Source: an uncultured Aquimarina sp. (GTDB lineage: Bacteria > Bacteroidota > Bacteroidia > Flavobacteriales > Flavobacteriaceae). From it: DNA of 64,000 nucleotides. Where the stretch lies: assembly GCA_947500845.1 (NCBI GenBank), contig CANMTP010000019.1:1-64000 (forward strand), in the 5' to 3' direction. Numbering within the stretch: the stretch's first letter is position 1; each line of letters starts with the position of its first letter. The notes under the pieces are model-generated. The model saw only the letters and a list, made by a program, of their open reading frames with translations. It ran no database searches and had not been told where the DNA came from. Shown here one piece after another: positions 7,977 through 16,677 of the stretch. Position numbers and translations under genes: made by a program.

Positions 7977-9008
7977 CTAGCTTATATAATACCAGGTGGT
8001 TCCTCTCAGTTCTACTCGTCTCCAACGGCTTTGGTTGTTATCATAATACCACCAATCATTACTCCAACGATACACTCTTACGCCATGAATGGTATAGTAG
8101 TTTCCATTCTCATAAACTTCTCCACCGCCATCACCAGGATACATTTGACTGATCCCCGAAAGATCTCCAGAGGATAAACCGCTACGTTGGGTGCTATAAC
8201 CACTACCATCTTTTCTGGTAATCGTACGTTGTCTATTAGTTGAGAACGCTCTGGAGCTATACATCATAATCGATCCAAAATCGAGACTATTGGTATACTC
8301 ATCACCGTCACGACCTCTTTGTACGTAGGTCTGAAAATTGTGTTCTTTACCAGCCTGAATGTTTTGCCACTGTATTGTGATCCAGTTATTCCTGTCTGCA
8401 CGGCTTTGCTCATGCCATAATCCTACTGCATGACCGATCTCGTGAATGGTGCTACCTGTAGAGCATCCATCTGCCAGATTGATATTTTGACGACCGCCAA
8501 TCATACCAACACTAGAAGAACAACCCGATCCTTTTCTAAAGCGAATATAGTTACGTTGATTCGTTCTTCTTACAAATTTTAGTGAAGTGTTGGCTTCCCA
8601 ATGTGCAATAGCATCACTCACCCGATATTGTTTTGGTAAACCACTATCTATGGTATAATATACCGTGTTATTAGGCCATCTTCCGCCTGTTCTACCTACA
8701 CTTTTGGTTGTGGAGGATTCTCCTTCTTCAAAAACCAATCTCTGTGGCGTCTTAGAGAGCATATCTTTTTCGAAGATGATGTCACCTTCGTAGATAAATT
8801 CACCGTTTACCTCTTCGATGGCAAGTTTTTCACCAGCATGATACATCTCTGTCACCTTACCGGTGTCATCGGGATATGCCTTTTCGACAATATCACTCTC
8901 TAAAGTTTGATCTACAGCTGTGGCTGATTCATCAAATTGTTCTGTGCTACATGCGACTAATAAGAGCCCCATGATTGACAATTGTGTGATTTTCATTTTT
9001 TTCATCAT
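7977..9008 (-). CDS. Astacin-like zinc metalloprotease (M12A), lipoprotein
   Basis: The 343-aa protein has a lipoprotein signal (lipobox LLVAC, Cys20), a propeptide-like stretch of about 90 residues, then an astacin catalytic domain at about 105-290. The zinc motif HEIGHAVGLWHEQSRADR begins at about residue 188, with the catalytic Glu and three His, and the Met-turn SIMMYSS with the Tyr ligand follows. The last 45 residues (YYTIHGVRVYRW..., WWYYD, TWYYIS) form an aromatic-rich tail of unknown role, perhaps for polysaccharide binding. It starts 40 bases after the stop of the GH18 chitinase and is probably cotranscribed with it, ending at the terminator at 7862-7893. A role in processing secreted enzymes or in digesting chitin-associated protein is an inference. 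Confidence 0.9.
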   Translation of the reverse strand: MMKKMKITQLSIMGLLLVACSTEQFDESATAVDQTLESDIVEKAYPDDTGKVTEMYHAGEKLAIEEVNGEFIYEGDIIFEKDMLSKTPQRLVFEEGESSTTKSVGRTGGRWPNNTVYYTIDSGLPKQYRVSDAIAHWEANTSLKFVRRTNQRNYIRFRKGSGCSSSVGMIGGRQNINLADGCSTGSTIHEIGHAVGLWHEQSRADRNNWITIQWQNIQAGKEHNFQTYVQRGRDGDEYTNSLDFGSIMMYSSRAFSTNRQRTITRKDGSGYSTQRSGLSSGDLSGISQMYPGDGGGEVYENGNYYTIHGVRVYRWSNDWWYYDNNQSRWRRVELRGTTWYYIS

Positions 9009-9048
9009 AATTAGATTTGTGTTACGTTTATTTATTTAAGTTTGTAGT

Positions 9049-11742
9049 TTACTGTTTAATGATCTTTCCTAAAAAGTCCTGGTTGTTGGTTTCAATTTTG
9101 TAAAAATAAAGACCAGGTTGCAAATGGTGTAGGTCTATTTTAGTATTCGCAGGCATTTTTTTAGTATTTGAAACTTTGTCTTTAAAAACCTGAGTACCCA
9201 CTCTATTATAAATTGTGATGGTATAAGGTGTCCCGGGAAGATCGACATCCAAATACAGTTCATTTTTTATAGGATTTGGATACATTTTTATGGTTGATTT
9301 TTTTTGTGGTGCTTCAAGAGTTTCCAGTACGGAAGTACTTCTTCCTCCTAATCCATCCAAATAGGTTCTAACTGCATTAGAAAATTGGAGATTTTCGAAG
9401 GCATCCCAATTTATAGACCAGCTCATCACACCACGTAAATTTGGATACGTTTGTGACAATTTATATTGTCCTCCAAAAGAATTTCCATTAATTAGGTAAT
9501 CCAAAGAGTTGATGACACTTTGAGTTCCTATATGTCCTCCTCCTGCTCCTACGGTGGCAGGTACACCAATTAATACCTGATCTTGTCTTAGCGCAGGAAA
9601 AAACTTTGATGCATCTCCCGTGATAGGAAATCCTTTTAGCAACATATCGACCAACGAAACATAAAAATCTGGTCCTGATCCTGGTATATACCCTTGATTA
9701 TCCAAGGCAGTAATAAAACCAGAATTATAATATTGTACCTGTAAAAAGGTGAGCTTGTCTCGTAACGCATGTATCAGTGGTAGATAGGCCCCTGATCTTC
9801 TATCTGCACCAGTAGAGATCCCACCATAGAATGTATATCCTAATTGTACAAAGAAGGTTTCTGGTGCCATGGTTAAAATGAAATCATCACCAAAGTGATT
9901 ACAAACGCTTCGTACAGCCTCTATAGTATTTACAATAAGTGGAGTGGTTGGGTTTCTAAAATCGGTATCTCCCAATGCAAAAGAAAGTGATTGTCCTTCA
10001 AAATCTATATCCATACCGTCAAAACCATAGTCTTCGATAATAGCAATCATAGAAGTGATAAATTTGTCTCTTGCCGAAGTAGAGTTTAATTGTACCTGGC
10101 CATCCTGACCTCCAATTGAGACTATGATTTTTTTACCCCGGCTTTGTAGCAATTGTATATCAGATCTGAACGCTGCCTCGGTATAATTTATGGCATCAAA
10201 ATCTGAGGATAATTCGAATCCTATTTCACCATCGGTAGGAGAGAATTTTGGTACGGCAAAAGAAACATTAATTACATCCCAGTCGGGTGAAACTTCACGT
10301 AACGGAATAAGCCCTGTACCGTTTTGGAAATTGTGCCAATATCCGTTCATGATTCTTGCCGGGAGTGGATCTGGTCCTCCCCCAGAACTTGTCACTCGAA
10401 TAGTAACGGGGCTTGATATGGTAGACAAATTATCATTATCAGTAGCTTTGGCTGTAAGTGAATAGTTGCCTATTTCTAATCCATTTATAGCAAAACTATA
10501 AGGACTTGAAGTATCTTCACCTACTTTATTTCCATTGCTAAAAAATTCTACTTTGGTAACATTCCCGTCGCTATCTGAGGCAGTAGCATTAATAACAATA
10601 GCACTTCCCTCAACAAAGCTTTGTCCGCTCCCCGGTGAAGTTATTGATATGGTAGGTTCGCCATTGCCATCGGGGTCACATTCTCCCACCAAAGTCCACG
10701 CATCTTCCCAATTGGTTCCTGTTCCCGGTGCATATGCCGCGGCACTGCCATTACACCATCCTGTAAAAGGCCAGGGTTTGCACTCGTATATATTCCCCTG
10801 GTTCTGTACCTGGCTACCTGCTACGTATCCTCCATCCTCTACATATTGATCGGCATCGCAATTACCGCCACCGCCAGAAACTGTAATTGATACGGTATTT
10901 GAGGTAGTACTTGCGTTATCATTATCAATTGCTGTAGCGGTAAGCGTAAAACTACCTTCAGTAGCTGTCCAGTTTGTAGTATAGGGCGCAGAAGAATCTT
11001 CGCCAATCAAATTTCCGTTTGCATAAAATTCGACCTTGCTCACCGTACCATCTACATCATTTGCCTCTGCAGCAATACTTACATTTTGACCTATCGTAAA
11101 TGTTGAACCGCTTGATGGATTTGTGATGGTTACCGAGGGAGGCTGATTTCCCGTATCTTGACTAACTGAAATAGAAACTGCTGTTGACAATGTTACTGCT
11201 CCTGCATTATCTGTAGCTCTTGCAGTTAACATACGATTACCTTGGGTAGCTGTCCAAATGGTTGAATATGGTGCTGAAGTATCTGTTGCTATTATAGTAC
11301 CATCAACAAGAAATTCAACTGTAGTTACAGCGCCATCTGTATCTGAAGCATTAGCATTAATAGTAACATTGTTTCCCACTGTAAAAGCTGTTCCACTTGA
11401 TGGAGATGTTATTGATACTATGGGAGCTGTATTACCCCCGCCGCAAGGACCAATGACTATCCATGGCCCCCATTGCGAATTATTAGTTGCCGGATTTTGA
11501 TTTCGGGTCCAATAAAATGCTTCATATTCAGTTCCCTGATAGGCAACTCTATCGCCTTTTGTGTATACCTGATCAGACACCCACGATGGTGTAGTACATA
11601 CGATAACTTCAATATCTTCAGTAATCTTTACTAAGGCTGTAGATGCACTGAGTTGCTGCGATAATGCGGTCAATAAGAATAATACGATCAGATCATACCA
11701 TCTAATTGGATTCTTGATGAGTTGTATATTTAGTATTTTCAT
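9049..11742 (-). CDS. Secreted GH18 chitinase with chitin-binding and Ig-like modules and T9SS sorting domain
   Basis: This 897-aa endo-acting chitinase candidate starts with a long basic-plus-hydrophobic signal peptide (about 1-34). In order it then has a CBM5/12 module (about 49-100, PSWVSDQVYTKGDRVAYQG), two Ig-like Big_7 repeats (about 102-195, 197-290), a Cys-rich chitin-binding-like module (about 294-355), a third Ig-like repeat (360-450), a GH18 barrel (460-805) and a type A T9SS sorting domain (814-897). The GH18 signature DGMDIDFE (residues 575-582) places the catalytic acid at Glu582. The barrel closely resembles the third GH18 domain of the 1994-aa protein (GYWHNF, WDVINVSFA), so the two probably arose by duplication. 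It lies between the GH8/GH19 gene and the astacin gene. Confidence 0.95.
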   Translation of the reverse strand: MKILNIQLIKNPIRWYDLIVLFLLTALSQQLSASTALVKITEDIEVIVCTTPSWVSDQVYTKGDRVAYQGTEYEAFYWTRNQNPATNNSQWGPWIVIGPCGGGNTAPIVSITSPSSGTAFTVGNNVTINANASDTDGAVTTVEFLVDGTIIATDTSAPYSTIWTATQGNRMLTARATDNAGAVTLSTAVSISVSQDTGNQPPSVTITNPSSGSTFTIGQNVSIAAEANDVDGTVSKVEFYANGNLIGEDSSAPYTTNWTATEGSFTLTATAIDNDNASTTSNTVSITVSGGGGNCDADQYVEDGGYVAGSQVQNQGNIYECKPWPFTGWCNGSAAAYAPGTGTNWEDAWTLVGECDPDGNGEPTISITSPGSGQSFVEGSAIVINATASDSDGNVTKVEFFSNGNKVGEDTSSPYSFAINGLEIGNYSLTAKATDNDNLSTISSPVTIRVTSSGGGPDPLPARIMNGYWHNFQNGTGLIPLREVSPDWDVINVSFAVPKFSPTDGEIGFELSSDFDAINYTEAAFRSDIQLLQSRGKKIIVSIGGQDGQVQLNSTSARDKFITSMIAIIEDYGFDGMDIDFEGQSLSFALGDTDFRNPTTPLIVNTIEAVRSVCNHFGDDFILTMAPETFFVQLGYTFYGGISTGADRRSGAYLPLIHALRDKLTFLQVQYYNSGFITALDNQGYIPGSGPDFYVSLVDMLLKGFPITGDASKFFPALRQDQVLIGVPATVGAGGGHIGTQSVINSLDYLINGNSFGGQYKLSQTYPNLRGVMSWSINWDAFENLQFSNAVRTYLDGLGGRSTSVLETLEAPQKKSTIKMYPNPIKNELYLDVDLPGTPYTITIYNRVGTQVFKDKVSNTKKMPANTKIDLHHLQPGLYFYKIETNNQDFLGKIIKQ

Positions 11743-11880
11743 TTATATAAAATTTAAATAATCATTGATAAATCAGTTAGCGATATCTGTTGGTTACGAC
11801 TATTGGTTACCAAATGCCTATTATAGGCTTTGATGATATCTGTATTTTAATTCATTTTGAATTTTTTGAAATAATCCACC

Positions 11881-14800
11881 CTATCGTTTAACCAGCTTAA
11901 ATACTTTTGTATTTTTTCCTATCATTACTTTATAAAAGTATATTCCTTTAGGATACTTCGAAGTATCCCAAGAAAATGTATACGTTCCTTCTGTTAACCT
12001 TTTATTCTTTATTTCCTTTTCAAATTGCTTGCCTCTAAGATCCGAAGCATGAATCGATACTATTTCATTTTGTTTTAACTCGAATGTGATAGACACCTTA
12101 TCTTCAAAAGGATTAGGGAACATATTCATTTTTGTTGATTCTATAGTTTGTAAAGTTCGAGTGAGTGCTTCCGGTTCTATGCCTGTCATAGGTTCCATTA
12201 GCCCGCAACCACATTCAGAACAATCATTATTATCAAGATCTGTAGATACATTAAAAATCCCTGTAAATTTTTTGTAATGTCCAATACGATGTGTTGGTTT
12301 TAGTTCTTCATAACCTTCTCCACATTCCACACCACCGTTAATAATATTGATGGTCATACCGAACCCGGGTTTCCTGTTACGCTCCAGATCATTAGCTGTC
12401 GGAGTCCAGTTACCCACCATCACATCGTGAGCCGAAGGCTTTGGATATTGAGGTGTCATCCAGAACCAGATTGCAGTTTGAAATGCTAGTGCACCATCTT
12501 GTAATACCCTTTCTGGGTTGCTAAGTAGTACATTCTTATCACCAAATAGAAATTCACTTACTTGTCCGTAATTATAATTGTAGCTAAGTTGAATCGGGCC
12601 ACGACCATGATATGATTGTCCGGGTACTGCCGGATAAGTAGTACTTCCTACGGTGTAAGAACTACCAGGATTAACTTCTTCTCTAAAATATAATCCCCAG
12701 GCATATCTTCCTCCTGGTGCAGTATCCCAACCCCCCGTAGTTTCTTGTGCAATATTGGCAAAGAATGCGGCTAACTCTCGTTTACGAATCACCTCACTGC
12801 CTTCATTACTAAACATCCCATAGTCTACGATTTGTGTCATGATGGGCTTTGATTGATTCCAGCTAGCGTCAAAATCCTGATCTGTTCTAATCACTATCGT
12901 TTGATCGGTTGCTTTATCCTTTCTGGTTAATCGATATAAATTGGTTCCTTTTCTTCTTTCAAAAGTCACCTCGATGTTTTTCATACGTTCTATAGCTTCT
13001 ACAAAAGCCTCATAAGTGAAGAAATCCTTTGCCGGATCTATCTCTAAAGTTTCTAGATCGACACCATATCGATGTGGAAATAAATCATTGTATTCTTGTT
13101 TTGAAATTAAGAAATCTCCTCCTTGGGTTCGTTCTTTTATCGTGATTTCTATCTCGAATTGTGTAACTGCACCTTTGATATCAACTGCTGTTCCGCTATA
13201 TGTATAGGCTTTATACTCATAGAATGACCAGTCAGCTTCATATTCATCATTTCCCTGAGCCAATAAAGGCAGCGCTCCCCCGGGAACATTCATATAAATC
13301 GGAAACTCCAGACCATCGGGATCTTTAGCACGTATTCTAAAAGGTACAGTAACCGGTAGCGCATCTGCATATACAATGGTTGGTGTAAGCACAGTTACCT
13401 CTGGCGGTGTGTTGCCACCTGCACATGGGCCGAGTTTTTGCCAGGCTAAAGGCCATGCCCAATCTTCTGGTCCGCCCGGAGTGTAGGCACCCCCTACTGA
13501 ACACCATCCACCAACCAGACAACGATATTTATAGCCTAGATTGGCTACTTCGTCGCCTGTTTGATAAGTATTTCCATCTTGATAAGGTTCAGTGTCACAG
13601 TCTCCTTCTTCAATAACAAAAACACCAACACTAGATGACCTGTTTAATAAACCTTTATCATCTACAGCTTCAGCCAATAAATTATGATTACCACTACTGT
13701 CTGGAACAAAACTAAACTCATAGGGTGCCGAAGTATCTTCCCCAACTATAATACCATCAACGACAAAGGTTACTTTGGCTATGCTTCCATCTGGATCTGA
13801 AGCATCAACCTTTATAACAACCTCATCCCCAAATTGATATTGAGTTCCTTCTTCAGGACTAGTTATATTTACTATAGGTAGTTGATTATCAGAACCTCCA
13901 TCACAAGGGCCGATTTCATCCCAAGCACTGGGCCAAGCCCAATCGTTTGGTGTACCAGGAGTATACGGGCCTCCTAAAGAACACCATCCTGCTACTTTAC
14001 ACCTATATTTTTTACCAAAATTTTGCACTTCATCACCAGCCTGATAAGCAGCTCCATCCTGATAAGAGGCTACATCACAAATAGCTTTGTAAGATTGTTT
14101 TATGCTGTCTAAATAACTGAAACTAGTGCCACAATTACCTATTTCTTTCCATGCATTTGGCCAAGCCCAGCCTCTACCCGGTTCGTAGGGTCCGCCAAGA
14201 CTACACCATCCTCCCACTAGGCATTCATATTCTTTACCTTGATTCTGCACTTTTTCACCCGTAGTATATACATTACCATCTACATACTGTGCAGCGCTAC
14301 AAGTACTACCTCCTCCTGGCCGATTGACTGTAATGGAAACTGGTGAAGAAACGGTGAAAGCCCCTTGATCGTCATAGGCTTTGATTGTCAAAGAATAGGT
14401 TCCTTCCTGTATAGAAGATATTGTGTATTCATAAGGAACTGAAGAATCGGTACTAATTAATGTACTATTTCTAAAAAACTCTACTTTTGTAATACGCCCA
14501 TCACTATCCGTAGCATTTGCTTTAATTGCCACCTGGCTTCCCTCTTCAAAGATTTGATTATCTAAAGGATTTATAATACTGCACACCGGCAGTTGATTAA
14601 CAGGTGTATCGGCATTAAAAAATTCCAATCGATTTAAATTGAAATCATTTGAATCCATTACTATACGCAGAACTTGTTGTCCTTTGTTTAAAAACACGTT
14701 AGAAGTTACTGTCTGCCAATTTTGCCATCCATTCGTATTCGGAATATTAATAGGACCACTTACATCTTGACCGTCTATTTCAACATGAAACCTTCGCCCT

Positions 14801-16575
14801 GTTGAAATTGCAGCCACTCTGGATTCTAAAATGTAGGTTTTTGATTCGGCTACATTGACTGTATATTCTAACCATTCACCAGATTTTATCCAGCCTACAT
14901 TGTATCCGCCTTCTGAACAAGGCTCTATATCTACTAAATCACTTCGATAAGAGCCTCCTTCATTGGCGTTGGTAACATCATTAAAAGCTACATTCTGACC
15001 CCCAAGATCATAATTTTCAGCTTCGATTTTACCGGGAATACTCCAAAGAGTACCTCCATAGGGAGCTTGTTGAGAAGTCGTATTTACGGTTATGAATATT
15101 GGTGATGACGTTTTTGAGGCACCCTGGTTATCTGTTGCTTTTGCTGTAAGAGTGTATGATCCAGATGCAATGTTTTTCCAATTATAGGTGTAGGGAGCAG
15201 TAACGTCCTGACCTATTTTGGTACTACCATTATAGAATTCTACTTTAGATATAGAACCATCCTGGTCTGAAGCAGTGACGTTTATCTGAATACTTGCCGG
15301 TGCATTATAAGTACTACCGTTTGTGGGAGCGGTTATATTTACTGTTGGAGGTTGATTATTTACAGTTTCAGGCTCTGGTACCCACCAGTTGCCTGAAATC
15401 ACCAACATACTTAGCAAATTAATACTCGCTCCATAATAGTCTTCCTGTTTATTTTTAATGTAATCCCAACCGGCGTTTAAAAAGTTTTGGTTAGCACTAT
15501 TGGTTATCGATGCCGCTACTAGCGGAGCTACAAATGCCGCTGGTCCATAACGGCTTCCCACTACTTGTCCGTTCACATTGTATCCTGAAGCAAAGCGCCC
15601 AAAATTAGTACCTATGTCAGTTTTGGCCCAGTTCACAAACCTGTTTGATTGTGTTTTTGCAGCTTCCGTTCCATAATGAGCAAAATCTGTAGAGATTCGC
15701 ATGGGAGTTCTACAAGCATTCCAATAGTAATCCTGAGAATTTGGTTCACCGGTAGCATTATTGGCATCTGGTCTTGCGGGATTACCATCAACAAAATCAG
15801 GCAAAATCCCGAGGTTATTTGTGTTGAGCTGATCGATCATTTGATATACCGAATTCGCTACATTATCCCAGAAAACGTCTCCTGTTGCTTTTTGATACGC
15901 CCTAAGATGAGCGGTCATCCAATCTGATGAACGAGTCTCTAAAGCATTATTATCCCAATCTCCCATCATTACACGAAGTGACGAAGGATGTATTAGAGAG
16001 GCTTTGATTCCCCTGGTAATCATATCTTTTGCTTCTTGTAAATAGTTAATAGATCCACCAGATCCCCATTGATAATGAGCTAGTAGTAAGGCATATGCAA
16101 TATCCATGTCGCCGTCTGCAGCAGAACTGAAGGAATTAGTGCGTTCATCTACTGCAACGTTCCACCCCATCAATTCGGCGTTGATTGTACTTCGATGTGT
16201 ATCAAAAAATTTATACAAACCATCGAAATAGATTTTTGCCTGAGTATCATAACCCCCCATAAGTGCAGTAATAATCATTCCGTACCCATGGCCTTCAGAG
16301 GTTCCTTTACTAGGTACTGTACAACCTGTACATCCTCCTTTTACGTAATACCCGCCAGGAAGATTTGTAGGTTTTAAGAAATTAGATTTCCAGTAATTGT
16401 ACATATTCTGTACAGAAGTATTCATTTGTTGCTGAGAGACATTGTTTGGCTTTATGCAACCATTCCAATCTATTTGTTGTGGAAAAGGTCTGTTTTGCGC
16501 ATAAGATTGAAAGAGAGCACTTACAATGAAGAAACAACAACATAATATTTTTAGTATTGTAGATTTTGCTTTCAT
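11881..16575 (-). CDS. GH8 + GH19 bifunctional chitosan/chitin-degrading enzyme with CBM6, T9SS sorting domain
   Basis: The 1564-aa secreted protein combines two unrelated catalytic domains. After the signal peptide (about 1-27) comes a GH8 domain (28-395) with SEGHGYGM (Glu94) and DGDMDIAYALLLAHYQW (from Asp154), as in chitosanases and endoglucanases. Then follow an Ig-like Big_7 repeat (405-500), a CBM6 module (515-651, GKIEAENYD... LNRLEFF), another Ig-like repeat, two Cys-rich chitin-binding-like modules (755-890), a third Ig-like repeat, a third Cys-rich module (992-1050), an Ig-like segment and a GH19 chitinase domain (1152-1445). GH19 signatures are FFANIAQETTGG (catalytic Glu near 1277; Gln replaces the common His) and YHGRGPIQLSYNYNYG. 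A T9SS sorting domain ends the protein. It probably attacks both acetylated and deacetylated stretches; chitosan as the GH8 substrate is inferred from context. Confidence 0.93.
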   Translation of the reverse strand: MKAKSTILKILCCCFFIVSALFQSYAQNRPFPQQIDWNGCIKPNNVSQQQMNTSVQNMYNYWKSNFLKPTNLPGGYYVKGGCTGCTVPSKGTSEGHGYGMIITALMGGYDTQAKIYFDGLYKFFDTHRSTINAELMGWNVAVDERTNSFSSAADGDMDIAYALLLAHYQWGSGGSINYLQEAKDMITRGIKASLIHPSSLRVMMGDWDNNALETRSSDWMTAHLRAYQKATGDVFWDNVANSVYQMIDQLNTNNLGILPDFVDGNPARPDANNATGEPNSQDYYWNACRTPMRISTDFAHYGTEAAKTQSNRFVNWAKTDIGTNFGRFASGYNVNGQVVGSRYGPAAFVAPLVAASITNSANQNFLNAGWDYIKNKQEDYYGASINLLSMLVISGNWWVPEPETVNNQPPTVNITAPTNGSTYNAPASIQINVTASDQDGSISKVEFYNGSTKIGQDVTAPYTYNWKNIASGSYTLTAKATDNQGASKTSSPIFITVNTTSQQAPYGGTLWSIPGKIEAENYDLGGQNVAFNDVTNANEGGSYRSDLVDIEPCSEGGYNVGWIKSGEWLEYTVNVAESKTYILESRVAAISTGRRFHVEIDGQDVSGPINIPNTNGWQNWQTVTSNVFLNKGQQVLRIVMDSNDFNLNRLEFFNADTPVNQLPVCSIINPLDNQIFEEGSQVAIKANATDSDGRITKVEFFRNSTLISTDSSVPYEYTISSIQEGTYSLTIKAYDDQGAFTVSSPVSITVNRPGGGSTCSAAQYVDGNVYTTGEKVQNQGKEYECLVGGWCSLGGPYEPGRGWAWPNAWKEIGNCGTSFSYLDSIKQSYKAICDVASYQDGAAYQAGDEVQNFGKKYRCKVAGWCSLGGPYTPGTPNDWAWPSAWDEIGPCDGGSDNQLPIVNITSPEEGTQYQFGDEVVIKVDASDPDGSIAKVTFVVDGIIVGEDTSAPYEFSFVPDSSGNHNLLAEAVDDKGLLNRSSSVGVFVIEEGDCDTEPYQDGNTYQTGDEVANLGYKYRCLVGGWCSVGGAYTPGGPEDWAWPLAWQKLGPCAGGNTPPEVTVLTPTIVYADALPVTVPFRIRAKDPDGLEFPIYMNVPGGALPLLAQGNDEYEADWSFYEYKAYTYSGTAVDIKGAVTQFEIEITIKERTQGGDFLISKQEYNDLFPHRYGVDLETLEIDPAKDFFTYEAFVEAIERMKNIEVTFERRKGTNLYRLTRKDKATDQTIVIRTDQDFDASWNQSKPIMTQIVDYGMFSNEGSEVIRKRELAAFFANIAQETTGGWDTAPGGRYAWGLYFREEVNPGSSYTVGSTTYPAVPGQSYHGRGPIQLSYNYNYGQVSEFLFGDKNVLLSNPERVLQDGALAFQTAIWFWMTPQYPKPSAHDVMVGNWTPTANDLERNRKPGFGMTINIINGGVECGEGYEELKPTHRIGHYKKFTGIFNVSTDLDNNDCSECGCGLMEPMTGIEPEALTRTLQTIESTKMNMFPNPFEDKVSITFELKQNEIVSIHASDLRGKQFEKEIKNKRLTEGTYTFSWDTSKYPKGIYFYKVMIGKNTKVFKLVKR

Positions 16576-16610
16576 AGCTTAGGTTTTAAGTTGAGGCTAG
16601 GTATGAGGCT

Positions 16611-16663
16611 TATGAAAAAATAAAACCACCCGATGATGTGGTTGAAATGATCACCGGATGGTT
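16611..16663 (-). terminator. Terminator between the tri-GH18 gene and the GH8/GH19 gene
   Basis: On the minus strand AACCATCCGGTGAT (16663-16650) pairs with ATCATCGGGTGGTT (16637-16624), 14 positions with two G-U-type mismatches, then TTATTTTTT follows. It lies just after the stop of the 1994-aa chitinase and would end or attenuate its transcript, implying a separate or reduced supply for the downstream GH8/GH19 gene. Confidence 0.8.
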
Positions 16664-16677
16664 AAAAAAATAGAGGC

